A stretch of 64,000 bases of DNA from Pseudopithomyces maydicus (taxonomy: Eukaryota > Ascomycota > Dothideomycetes > Pleosporales > Didymosphaeriaceae), in the NCBI GenBank assembly GCA_026873275.1, contig JANTUC010000017.1:620001-684000 (forward strand), written 5' to 3'. Each line of letters starts with the position of its first letter. Position 1 is the first letter of the stretch. The notes beneath the pieces were generated by a model that did no database searches, was not told where the DNA came from, and saw only the letters and a program-made list of their open reading frames with translations. The translations under genes and the position numbers were made by a program. This document shows positions 11,701 through 22,458 of this stretch, in pieces.

Positions 11701-12506
11701 TTACCATGTGTCTACGAACTTCAGCGGCAGTTGTTCCCTTTGGACCTTGGATATCGCTCGATCCACTTCTTCGCGAATCTTTCGCTGTACCTCTTCTATG
11801 CTGGCCCCGGCATCGATGCGCACAAAGTCGTCCTTCTCTTGGCTCTGCATCATCACGTTGAATAGCTCTCTCACACGGTCTTGAAGCTCTTTCTTCTCAT
11901 ACTTTTCCGTGCCAAACCCACCCCGCTTCGCCGCATCCTCCGCTGAAATGTCGAGGAACAAGCAGAGATCAGGCCGTGGCAGACCCACTTCAGGATGGCG
12001 AGACCAGGCCAGCGAGAGGGTGGGGTTTTGTTTTGCTGCGCTGTAGACGCATCCAGAGTAGTAGTAGCGATCTATTACAACCGTGGTACCTGCAGCGAGT
12101 TCGGCTTGGATAGTTGGTCTGATTCGAGTAAGCGAACATGATTGGAATCTTGATGAGGAAATAGCTGGACATACACTGCTTCCCATCGGTTTGCTGAGAA
12201 GAGTAAATGAATCACATGATCTTCCTGCTCGCTCTGTCCGCTTAGATAGCTATTGATCATCTGGCCGATTGGCGTTGTTCGATCTATCAAGAATGAGTTG
12301 ATATACCGATAGAGTTACACCGATACTAAAACCTCCGGTACTTGGTGACAACTGTACTATACTTGAAACCACACAAACGTACCAGGGAATCGCATGTGCT
12401 TGACTTTGAGGCCATCGTTCTGTAACCCTTCCACTAGCATCTCACATTGCGTCGATTTCCCCGCACGGTCCAAGCCTTCGAACACTATCAAATTTCCCCG
12501 CGCCAT
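11701..12506 (-). CDS. cdc8: Thymidylate kinase (dTMP kinase, Cdc8)
   Basis: Phosphorylates dTMP to dTDP, an essential step of dTTP synthesis. Exons read downward are 12383-12506, 12175-12283 and 11701-12118, giving 216 residues, the usual family length. Introns are 12284-12382 (GTACGT donor, GATAG acceptor) and 12119-12174 (GTATGT, ATCAG). The N-terminus MARGNLIVFEGLDRAGKST carries the P-loop. Exon 2 holds DRTTPIGQMINSYLSG with the DR(T/x)P motif and LLFSANRWE. Exon 3 has VVIDRYYYSG, which binds the base and phosphates, and a lid region with EKYEKKELQDRVRELF. All boundaries are canonical and keep frame. Confidence 0.94.
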
Positions 12507-13218
12507 GATGTGTTTATTTTGCGCTACGGGGCAACCTGTGGCGCTGGATGTATTGATGAGGTATCTAACTCCGCACTGTGAACTTGAGCAGTGCTGTTAG
12601 TGTACTTGCTCAGGTTAAGCGAGGCCGAACAAGGATCAAAACGCTAGCGTCGTATGCTTTCACGTCTGGCGGCACGGATCGCTACTCACTATTTATACAT
12701 ATGTACGGATGAGAAACCCGGCACATGTACATTGAATTTTCAAGATCTAAATTACCAGCAAGTTTGTTCAGATTGCGGCTTCCCTCCGCGGATCCGCTGT
12801 AATGACATGATGCGATTGTTGTAGATTAGACTCCAGCTCCTCAAGTCCACCCTATCACATAAGCTTCTTGTCTAAGTACACTTGTACTATTGAGCATGGA
12901 CCCCTTCCTCCACCGAACCAACTTATAAACGAATAGCAAAAAATCAAGCTTTTAATCACTGCTTCTCCATTACACTGGCGCAAATTTCATGTTAGTTCTC
13001 AAGAATCTATAGTTAGGGTCATGCCTTGGTCTTTGAATATCAGGTTTCGCAGGAAGCGAATTAGGTCCCGTCTGGACTTGCTGTCCGATAGGTCCACGGG
13101 TGCCCCTGTTTCACGCGAGGCAAAAAGAAAAAGCCGAACGAGAGACATAACTCGAACATGGAGGAGCCGAACGCGAAGAACTAAAGTAACGTTATTCTTG
13201 ATACCTTCGATTGCCACG
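12507..13218. other. Intergenic, start of an AT-rich gene-poor tract
   Basis: Promoter side of the thymidylate kinase gene, then AT-rich sequence with only short ORFs. Nothing recognisable. Confidence 0.5.
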
Positions 13219-14285
13219 ATGGTCGGGCGCTTCGTTCATATACTTCTCGTGGCGGGGTCCATTCTATTTGCCTGCTCTTACGTCTCGATGGACTCAAATC
13301 CAAGCGGGACACCCCATCCACTGCTCTTATGCCAACGCATCCATTGGCCGGTATGTTTTCCGGCCTGCCTATTTGACGATACTGATTATAATCAGAGCAA
13401 TATCCCCCACTCTGTCCGCCGAATTTCCGATACTACCCCAACTATGAACGTTTTTGGGCATGCCTGCACCTCTGTACAGTGATTTACATCCACCTTTTCA
13501 CGTCGTACACCGTTATTACCAGGCGTCGCTGAAGTGCTGGAACGATGACAAGCGGAAAAACTACCCTTTCCTAAACGACGCTCAGTGGGAAGAAATTAAG
13601 CGCATTGTAGATGACTCCTACGTTAAAACTGATGTACAAGAATGATGATGTGATCTATCCTAGATTCTTGGAAGAGCCTGAAAATCCAAAGCAGATGGAG
13701 TATGGTTATGTGCCGCTTGAGCAAAGTTCATTTCGAACCGAGCTAGAAAAACCATCACATCTCGCGCTCTATAACAGTACGTGCGCCTGCACACTCTCAT
13801 TGGCACTGAACCCGAAGATGCGATCCCTCACAGCAGCTTCGAATGTGAGTCTTGAACAACATTGCCCGTGTACATTGGAAGCGGCGTTACAAGTCTATAT
13901 ATGATTCTGGAAGAATAGCCTACCACCAATGGGGATCCGTCACATTTGGTACCGAGAGTCTACAGAACTGTCCCCTCGCACAAATTTCTTCGACGCCATT
14001 CTCTATGCCATGTCAAAGGTTTCAAAGGATCTCTGGACTGCGGAAGACAAGATCCAGCTACATAAAAACAAGTGGCTCCACAAATACGACCTCGAAGCGG
14101 CATCTACGGAAAACAAGGTGTTGGAGGCTTACTTGTCAGACTTGGAGGCGGAGAAAGAAAAAAATAGGGAGGAGAGATTGCAAGCCTGGTATGAGGAATA
14201 CCAAAGAGCACAGAGAGCCATGAAACAAAGACTGTTAAAAGGACGCGCTAAACCTTCAAGGACATGGCCATGGAAATGGGGATAG
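13219..14285 (+). pseudogene. Unresolved or degenerate uncharacterised coding locus
   Basis: Several protein-like stretches lie in order but in shifting frames. One is a hydrophobic MVGRFVHILLVAGSILFACS start at 13219, followed by a GTATGT at 13351. The second runs from an ATG at 13460 with HPPFHVVHRYYQASLKCWND and AQWEEIKRIVDDSYVK to about 13625. A third, 13626-13780, has DVIYPRFLEEPENPKQMEYG and RTELEKPSHLALYN. A fourth, 13929-14285, is a charged helical tail with SKVSKDLWTAEDKIQLHKNK and many Lys/Glu, ending in a TAG stop. Segments two and three join only if one base is removed near the AAAA at 13624-13627, the opposite sign to the undercalls elsewhere. A 57 bp GTACGT...CACAG candidate intron follows LALYN. 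I do not recognise a family. It may be a decayed gene, a lineage-specific gene with unusual introns, or two genes. Confidence 0.35.
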
Positions 14286-16307
14286 AGATAGAGATCTAGA
14301 GACTTAGGCCTTGGTACCGTAGGACTATCTTAAGCACTGAGATACCTACATAGTTTTTGTAGAGGATCGTTATAGTGCCAACGCGCTAGTACTATAGAGA
14401 AGAACTGTAGGCTATATTAACTAAATAATCACTTGACTGATTAATTATATACAAAGGTTTTTCTGTTATTATGAGAGTGGGTAATATCTTTTTTTTACAA
14501 TTTAATGTTGTCTAGTTAGCTACTCTGCTGTTACCTTTTCAGAATACTAAATATAAAACGGAAAGCAGGGTTCGTAGAATGGATTGGCTGTGCTGCTATG
14601 GCGTTAATTTGCCAAACGTTTCGCGCTCAAGTTGATAGCCCCTTCATTCAGGGAGCTAGGTTTTGTACTCATATATGTTTGCAGATTTCAGAGATCATTA
14701 ACAGCATTAAGAGGTCGCAACGTGTTGTTGTAATCTCTCACTGCGCTCTAATCTCTAGCTAATAAATGTGCAGAATACCTCACCTTAAAATTGTGGTAGC
14801 CTTTTAATCATTTTGGACCCCGTATAGGCCCATACATCACTCAGCTCACATGTTAGCACGTAGGTACTTGAAGCAATCCTCCATTAACCTCTCAGGGGCT
14901 TGCAGTCTGCTTTGAGAAATAATTATGTAGTATAGATTGTATGGGCTGGTGTAGCGGTACTTGTTCAATGCAGCATAGCGAATGTCAAGCGATGCAGATC
15001 ACAGGTATTCGACGCCCTGAAGCTGTAGCAACGATCCTTTCCGACTTGAGCCGATGATTTATTCAATAGCCCGGAATTAGACCATGTAAAACTCATTGTG
15101 AGTCTGTAATATGGTAAAAGAGGCGCTCTGGTTGTGTGTAGGGGACACGTTGAGTGCAATGCATATTGGAAAGGCAAGAACATAGTTGCATCCAGGGGAG
15201 GGCTTGCAAAGCAGGCACTGAACTGGTAGCGTGCTCTATCTATTATGGAACAGTTTTACAACGTGATGACTCTATAAGTATCGAACGTATCTCAGGATGG
15301 GGGGAAGCGCTCCATCTCCACTATTACTACTTACAAGACGATAGTACTGATTGTTCAATTCTCCGGGGGCGGAGCAGTAAGCGGGTTCTCTAGGTTGACA
15401 TCTATAAGAATGTCGTGGTTGATCATGTGTATAAGGAGTCCTCGTCCTGGGTAGAGAAAATCTCATCTGGAGCTTATAACATAAGCCGATTCGCTACTAT
15501 GTGTCTTTGAATCATCCTATGTGTCAACTTATTTTAGATAGTCTGCTTTATCTATTTATTTATTTATTTATTTCTGCTATTTCAAAGAGCCAATCTGAGA
15601 TATTGACATCGCGTATAACGGAAAGTTTCTTTGGCCTCTCTAGAGCACGCGAGAGGTTCGCAGACTATAAAGCTGTGTTAAATCAATTAACTTTTCGAGA
15701 GGAAGCCTCCCTAGGGGTTTTATTATTGGATTAGTGTCAATTCTACAGATGTTATCGTAGAGGAACATATGGATGTTCAGTCCAAGAAGATGGGCTGGGA
15801 GGGGGACCATATCAGGCTAGGTCACAGTCAGAATTGGACTGGCTGTCTGAGGATAGGCTCTGGTTCCTGGAGGATGCGTTACAACATCTTCCGCAAGGTC
15901 ACCGTGTGAATGTCATTACTCTACGAATGATGTACTGGTCTCGAATTTGCGAACACGAGAGACTTGATTGATCCCTTTTCTTTGTGTTTTCTTTTTCACT
16001 ACCATACTTTGTAATCTAAAGGAAAGAAGAGAGATAAGTTGTGATATGCTGCGGGAACGCGCATTTCAGTAATCAAGTTCCAACAACTGAGGTGCTGGTA
16101 TATTTTCATAAAATAGCTTTCACGGTATACCAAAAAGGAAGGAAGTTCTTTGCCGCTCATCCGTTCCCAATGTGTTTGCTTTTGTCGAGCTCATTTGGCG
16201 ATCCAATAGACTTTTGTACGACATTGACATGGATCACAGAGCCCCGCACCAGCAGTCTACAAAAGTCACCTTCCTCCTCAAAATGTTCCTGCCATACATT
16301 CCTTGCA
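14286..16307. other. 2-kb AT-rich gene-less stretch
   Basis: AT-rich with short, low-complexity frames only; the longest, 15501-15734 (+), has no family features. A TTTA microsatellite lies at 15553-15573. The base composition contrasts with the flanking housekeeping genes and would suit an old, possibly RIP-degraded repeat, but I see no terminal repeats or transposase remnants. Confidence 0.45.
15553..15573. repeat. TTTA microsatellite
   Basis: About five tandem TTTA units in the AT-rich gene-less stretch. Confidence 0.85.
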
Positions 16308-17915
16308 ATGGGTAGCATAACACCCGATGAACCACTGAAGGTCGAATCCGGTCATCTTTCCGGCCTTCAGCTGCGCAATGGCACGCGAGCCTTCCTCGGC
16401 ATACCCTATGCAGCACCGCCAGTAGGAGATCTGCGTTGGCGAGCACCAGAACCTCCACTGCAATGGAATGGCGTCCGTCCAGCGACCAGTTTCGGCTCGA
16501 GCAGTTTCCAATTCCCACCTTCTCCTTTATCGCTATATTTCGGAGGTGAGACCGACTTCAGCGAGGACTGTCTCTATTTGAACGTATATACCGGACCGGA
16601 AGGTACTGAGAAACGTCCTGTTCTGGTTTGGTTCCACTTCGGTGCCTTCCAGATGGGTTCCGCTTCAAATCCTATCTACAATGGGGAGAAGTTAGCCTCT
16701 GAAGGCGTCACAGTCGTCACGGTAAACTACAGGCTTGGTGTGCTGGGCTTCCTTGCTCACAAGCTGTTGAGCGACGAGTCCAAACATGGTGCTTCGGGGA
16801 ACTACGGTATCATGGACCAGATTGCGGCGCTGAGATGGGTGCAGCGCAACATTCAAGTGTTTGGGGGAGATGCGAGCAACGTCACTATTGGCGGTGTTTC
16901 AGCTGGCGGCTCGAGCGTGCATATCCTCCGTGCATCACCGTTGACCAGAGGTTTATTCAGCAAGGCAATCTGCGAGAGCGGCCCAGGTATCGCGCGAGAG
17001 CTCAAGGGCCATGGACATATGGGATCATTCACGAGTCTGGTAGCGGCCGAGGCAGCAGGGGCTGAACTGCTAAGCCAGCTGGGAATATCTTCACTTGATG
17101 AACTGCGCAAGACACCTGCAGAGAGGCTTGGGAGCGTTTACTTGCAAAGAACAAGCGGTCCGTGGGAGAGCGATTTGTTTCCCGGATCGCTCAGCGTGAG
17201 CATGTTCGACACAAAGTATCCTATTGTAGATGGATATGTTCTTCCTGCATCGCCGCTCGACGCCTTTCTCTCAGGCGATACTGCGGATGTACCTCTGTTA
17301 GCTGGAAATGCCGGTAATGAAGGATCAGGTCTCGTGCAGATACGGTCATTGTCCAAATACCTCGCATATATTCACGAAACCTTTGGACCTCTCTCCGAAA
17401 AAGCACTCCGTGTTTATCCTGCGACCTCGGATGCTGAAGCATGGAGCTCATCGGCCCAGCTGCTTGCCGACCAAACATTTACATACTCTGTCTGGACGGC
17501 CGCACGACTCCAAGCTAAAAAGCTGACGTCCCCAGCGTGGTACTACAGGTTTCTTCGAGCACCGCCCATCCCGGGTAGCTCGAGTCTCTTAGAAAAGGAA
17601 TATGCAGGCGCTTTTCACGGTGCTGGCACTCTCTATACTTTCGGCAATTTGGGATCACGAGACTGGGATTGGACCGAGGACGACCTGACGCTCTCGAAAA
17701 ATATTAGAGATGCCACTGTTCTATTCTTGAAAACAGGAAGACCAGCCGAGCAGGACGACGTTTGGCCAGCCGCAAATTCTTCGAATCCTGTTCCAGGAAT
17801 TTTGTGCTGGGACGAGGATTGCAAGCCGAGAGTCAAGGAAGCTCCAGAACAATTGACCACGGCGAGTGTTTTCTGGGATGAATATTACGGAATCGAAGTT
17901 CTGTGCAAGAAATGA
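16308..17915 (+). CDS. Type-B carboxylesterase/lipase (alpha/beta hydrolase)
   Basis: Hydrolyses carboxylic esters; substrate not predictable. The single exon encodes 535 residues if started at the ATG at 16308 (MGSITPDEPLKVESG), the point where family similarity would begin. The frame is open upstream to 16041 but without family features. Visible signatures are FLGIPYAAPPVGDLRWRAP, the EDCLYLNVYTG type-B motif, and the nucleophile elbow GGVSAGGSS with Ser198. The likely acid is Glu338 (NEGSG) and the catalytic His is about 437 (GAFHGAGTLY). The oxyanion-loop region reads WFHFGAFQMGS, where many relatives have HGGGF, a modest departure. No obvious signal peptide with this start, so probably cytosolic. 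The gene stands alone, transcribed towards hapX. Confidence 0.88.
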   Translation: MGSITPDEPLKVESGHLSGLQLRNGTRAFLGIPYAAPPVGDLRWRAPEPPLQWNGVRPATSFGSSSFQFPPSPLSLYFGGETDFSEDCLYLNVYTGPEGTEKRPVLVWFHFGAFQMGSASNPIYNGEKLASEGVTVVTVNYRLGVLGFLAHKLLSDESKHGASGNYGIMDQIAALRWVQRNIQVFGGDASNVTIGGVSAGGSSVHILRASPLTRGLFSKAICESGPGIARELKGHGHMGSFTSLVAAEAAGAELLSQLGISSLDELRKTPAERLGSVYLQRTSGPWESDLFPGSLSVSMFDTKYPIVDGYVLPASPLDAFLSGDTADVPLLAGNAGNEGSGLVQIRSLSKYLAYIHETFGPLSEKALRVYPATSDAEAWSSSAQLLADQTFTYSVWTAARLQAKKLTSPAWYYRFLRAPPIPGSSSLLEKEYAGAFHGAGTLYTFGNLGSRDWDWTEDDLTLSKNIRDATVLFLKTGRPAEQDDVWPAANSSNPVPGILCWDEDCKPRVKEAPEQLTTASVFWDEYYGIEVLCKK

Positions 17916-19079
17916 AGGAGTACATATTTAGGAGATCAATATGCATATAGTTGGATCTAAGACAGTCCTTTATGTAAAATGAGAAACCATAGCATATACT
18001 TCATATGTTCGTCCCGTTACACACATGCACCATCGGTTAAGGAGAGAAAAACTGTACCTGAGTATTGTACAAGGGAGATGTATACTTCATTTACCACAAC
18101 ATTCTGTAGCCCATGTCTCGTGACAGGAACATGCTCGTTATAATTCTGTATCTTTATCCACGTACCATCCATTTGGTCTTGTGCACGTGCTTGCACGTTC
18201 TCCAGGGCTCACCTATACCCCGATGTCGGACCCGAGCCTTAGCCGGCAACACCCGAGATCATCTTATCAGATGCAGAGTTTTCAAAGGGTCTGGGCAGCC
18301 CCGCACCTGGGTCCTGCACCAGGCGAGCATCACGCCATCATCAGCCCATCTCCGAACCATCTCCCGCCAACAACTGCCGGCTCTTTATACCCTTTCTACC
18401 AGCTATCTGATTGGCATCTGTACAACAATAAACAGACCGTGCGTGCTCCTAATCACGTAATAGTGCGACTTGAAACAAAGTATAAGGTAGACGGTCTTGA
18501 AATAAAGTTGATCGTGAGGTCATAAGATTCAACACTGCGGAAGGCTTGCTGCTCTCCAGAATTGCCTATGAACATGTGCAGTAAAATAGTTATGCCGTTG
18601 AAATGAACTTTTTCTGTGAAAGGGGTATAACTGAAGCTATCGAACAAAGAAAAAATACCAGGTAGCGATTCCGCTCCTTAGCAGGCCAGTGAATGCGAGA
18701 TAGACTCCCGTCTCGTTACACCAACGGTCATTATTCATAATACACGGCCCTAGACACGCAGTTTGAATGCAGTCTAGAGCGTAACTCTTCCAACACAATG
18801 CTCAGTGTGCAACATGGGGCCTGCCATGCATCGTAACGTGGGCTGCCTGTTGATTCCAATCCATATCGCTGGTGATATCAAGCCTCTTTGATCGCTATCG
18901 TTGAGGCAATTCCGAGTCGGGTGTCTCGCATAGCCACCTTCATGAAGCTTGGCTTTGTGGGCGAACTCGAGGGCACAGAGAAGCTTGAAGTTCTGGCGCA
19001 TACCCAACTCGTGGCGATGGGAGCCATCTGCCTCATCCGAAGAGGTCACAGTGTGAACCGAATGTGGCTGTCAGACCTT
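17916..19079. other. Spacer between the esterase and hapX 3-prime ends
   Basis: 1.16 kb between convergent genes. Short ORFs at 18113-18525 overlap each other and carry no recognisable domain. It contains a perfect inverse-oriented SreA-type GATA motif at 18264-18272, listed separately. Confidence 0.45.
18264..18272 (-). promoter_or_regulatory. SreA-type GATA motif (ATCWGATAA), minus strand
   Basis: The plus strand reads TTATCAGAT, so the minus strand reads ATCTGATAA, the published consensus for SreA-type iron-responsive GATA factors. It lies about 0.8 kb beyond the hapX stop, not in an obvious promoter, so function is doubtful. Confidence 0.35.
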
Positions 19080-21020
19080 CTAGCTTCCAACAGCATATCC
19101 CGGGCTCCTGTGCGGCGATTGTGTCGTCCTTTGGAATTCTTGAGCGATACGCACGATGTCGATGTTTTCGCCATCCTCTTGCCGGGGCTGAATTGGCTTC
19201 ATGGTACTTCCCAACGTAGCAATGATACCAGCAGTGTCGAGCTCAATAGCGCTATACCTGAACGAATTGTCAGTCTGATGCGACACAGAGGACAAGAAGC
19301 CTACATACTTGCGCGAATGCTGCATCATAGTGTCACGTCTGCCCGATACTGTCTTAAGATTGCTGACCCAGTCCATCTTATCCGAGTCCATAGAAACACG
19401 ACCATCGAAAAGTTTGAACGCTTCGCTGCAGCCGATGGATGATTTGCTTCCATAGGGTGTGGAAGCATCGGGAATATGTGGCTCCATCGTTTCCAATGCG
19501 CTGCCGATGCTGGAGTTCCGAGAGGAGGGCGACGGGAGAAATTCCTCGTTCCTGAGCTGTGCGACTCTTTGACACCAGGCTCGCTGCTTCGGATTAGTCT
19601 GGCAAGCATCGCAGCTGCCTGGACCTGTGGCCTTGAGAACGTTCGGGGTCGGCACAACTTCATCGTGATTCATCTGCAACGACTGGTCTCTGCACAGACA
19701 ATTAGACTCGTCCGTGCAGAAGCCGCATTTGTTGTCAGGTTCGCTGTTGCTCTGGGTAAGGAGAGACACAGAGGGTTGGTGCTCCACCCTGGCGCGCTTG
19801 GAAGCGAACTGGGCAGTGAAGTCAATCTCCCGGTCCGCGAACGGATCCACGGCCTGGAAGGTGATCCCTTTCACAGGGGAGGACGACTTGCGGGATGGCG
19901 GCTGGAATTGAGGAACCGGACTGAGCATGGGGTGGCCCCGAGAGAATTCATTGATGCAAGCACAGTCGCCATTGGGTTTGCAGTCACCGCAGCCTATGGG
20001 CATGGACTTGGGCGAGTTGTAGCCAGAAAACGACCCCATGGAAGAACGGGTGGGGGACGACTGCTGTGGGAAGAAGACGTGCTGCTGGTCGCTGTACGGA
20101 TTGAGGGGGTAGTTTTGCTCGCGTAGACGTGTCTGCAGCAGGTTGTGCTGGGCCTCGATCTGCGTGGTGCGGTCCTTCCAGTAGTCGCGCTCCTTGGTGA
20201 CTCTTTCCAGGGTTTGCCGGAACTCGTCCATCTGGGCCTGGACGGCGTTGAACTCGGTGGTGATGCGGTGCTTTTCAGCCAGCATCTCGTTTAGCTCTTC
20301 CCTGTGGCGGCGGGTGGTGTGGTCAGCCTGCTCCTGCATCTCGGTGATCTTCGCAGCCTTCCGGGCGCGGAACGCTCGCTGCGACTCGCGGTTCTGGGCC
20401 TTGCGCTTGGATGCAGGCTCGTCGGTCGCCGGCTTGCGGCCTGGCTTGGGCCGAGGAGGCACCACATAGGTGTTACTTGTAGGCCCCGCGCCCAAGGGCG
20501 AGGCGCTGGTTGGGGATATCGCCGTCGTGATGGGCGTGAAGGAGGATGAAGCAGGGATGGGTATTATGGCTGGCCATGTGTCAGCAACAGGGCAATTGGC
20601 AGTGCTGCTTCAGGTAGTACCGCTCGAGCCCTCGGTGGGGGGCGAAGATGCAGACGCGGACATGGTGGTGGCGGCGGTGGTGGTGGAAGAGGGGAGGAGG
20701 AGTGGGTTGCGAGGGCGAGGAAGTAAACTGCAGCGCGAAAATCACTTACCACGTGAGCCTGAAGAGCGCGGCTGGGCATTTGCAGGCGGTCTCGAGGTCG
20801 GCGAGGGCGTGAAGCCAGGTGTATTGCTCGAAGTGCCAGGCGTCTCTACGCAGCTCGTATCGTCATTGGACATGGCGACCAGCTCGTCGGACGGCAGGTA
20901 GAAGTCCATCAGCGGATCTGATAAGATATCGTACGGTGATCTGGTGTCGGCCGATCTCGGATCTCGGGCGGTTTGCGGCGCAACCTGGCAGTCATCCTCA
21001 TCATCTTCCGAAGTCTGCAT
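19080..21020 (-). CDS. hapX: HapX-type bZIP iron-response regulator
   Basis: HapX binds the CCAAT-binding complex and controls iron-use genes in iron starvation and excess. The main exon, 19080-20569, contains PPRPKPGRKPATDEPASKR (the Hap4-like CBC-binding element). The bZIP basic region KAQNRESQRAFRARKAAK and a coiled coil follow. Then come cysteine clusters typical of iron sensing in HapX: CGDCKPNGDCAC, CGFCTDESNCLC and GSCDACQTNPKQRAWCQ. Two first exons are possible, both ending in phase 1 at the acceptor after 20570: a long one, 20750-21020 (MQTSEDDEDD..., donor GTAAGT, 586 residues total), and a short one, 20621-20663 (MSASASSPPTEGSS, donor GTACTA, 510 residues). The short start has the stronger initiation context (CACCATGTC). 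I give the span of the longer model. Expected to be repressed by SreA in high iron. Confidence 0.9.
20916..20924 (+). promoter_or_regulatory. SreA-type GATA motif at the 5-prime end of hapX
   Basis: Perfect ATCTGATAA, the ATCWGATAA consensus of SreA-type GATA repressors, which are known to repress hapX in Aspergillus. It is 253 bp upstream of the short-form ATG at 20663. In the long gene model it falls inside coding exon 1, which favours this segment being promoter or 5-prime UTR in at least one transcript. Confidence 0.6.
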
Positions 21021-22458
21021 TCAGACACGATCCACAACAGGAAAGCAATGGCAGACGGGCGAGTCAGTAGCGAACATGCATCAGGCCAGAGCGACGGTCG
21101 CCGTGCCCTTTTTGTAGTCCCTTCTCACCACGGCGCTGCGGCACTAATCCCTACAACCCATCTTAACCCTCTCATGCTTCCCTCCCCGCCAGTTTCTTCT
21201 CTCGGAACGCGTACATGAAACCAGCAAGACAGGCAGCCGAGCCATCGGCTTTAGGCAATAGGGGAGACGGTAGAGCAGTTGCACATCCAACAGAGGCCCC
21301 CACCCGACGCCACACGATTAGCAACAGCCACCCGCGTACTCGCCTTGGCCGGTTCAACTGCAGAGCACCAGGTGCACGATCCTGTGCAGTCATCATCGTT
21401 GAATAGCCACGCGGAAGCGATCCAACGAATGAACAACATTGACAGTCTGGACTCTGCTCCATGTGTTGAGCGCGTTGGCCACCTCAACACCCTGTCATCA
21501 TCTATTTCGCCTACGTCAGCCGTCTTCTCGAAGACCAAATGGCGCGTATCCGATGCTCTACATTTCATATGGCCTTCATACACCTGCGCTGTGAGTCTCA
21601 AAGCCACAGCGCTAAGGAAGCGTCGCATCTTGATACTTAGTGGTCAAATGCGATGCAACGATTCCCCGGTGGTGCTATCACACACACGTTGACCCTCATC
21701 AAGTACCTGCCGGCTTATCGATGATCTGTCTTTTGTCAATTTTGGATCAGAGACTAGTTCATGACGTTTTGTTCATTCATGTGTGCTATACCCACTGGCC
21801 ATCTTCTCCACCTAACCAAGCATCGCCTTGCTCGACCCAATTCTTGGCCTGCTCCTGAACATCTGCACGGACATGGTAATTGCCTTGATACATTGTGGAT
21901 CAATGATTTCAAGGACTCGCCTTTGCGGGTCTATAGACATACTGAGCTGCAATATCCAAATAAAGGCCACGTAGGTCATTCCAAACATGAATGGCAATTA
22001 ACGCCCAAACTCATAAACATAACCGAATAAATGAACCCGTTCAAATAAGTTCATAGTTTTACTGGCTCACATGTGAATGACATGTTTCGACAGCACACTT
22101 CTTCGGAGAAGATGAGACTTGTGAAACATCTATCTGAACTGATGTGACAGAACGATGCTCTCAAAAGCAACCAGCTTCCCGTGATATCAAGGTGGAAACA
22201 GATTCATGCCCCGAAGCCGTGTGCTTTCACTGGATGAGGCGTATTGTGAAGCACATAGTTAACGTTGCCTGTAATACTACTTTGTTGATCACTCTAGTAA
22301 ATCACACAATGTCGCATGTAATCGTATGTATAAACTTACAATTGTTATCCTCTCTCAAGATAATCTTATTTTTGGAGCATCGGCAGCGATCAGACTGACC
22401 TACGAAAAGGAAACCCCAGGAATTTACGTCATAGCTGAGTTGGAGATTCATCTCAAGT
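21021..22458. other. Divergent spacer between hapX and the kinase-like gene
   Basis: 1.44 kb; no supported gene. It probably includes the promoter and long 5-prime UTR of hapX on its left side. A CCAAT pentamer occurs near 21833-21845, as expected by chance too. The right half is AT-rich with no recognisable frames. Confidence 0.45.

Noticed and set aside
18113..18525. Two overlapping ORFs of about 115 codons
   Set aside because: They overlap in different frames, have no domain, and the region lies between convergent gene ends.
19476..20126. 216-codon plus-strand ORF
   Set aside because: Antisense to the hapX main exon; no recognisable protein features.
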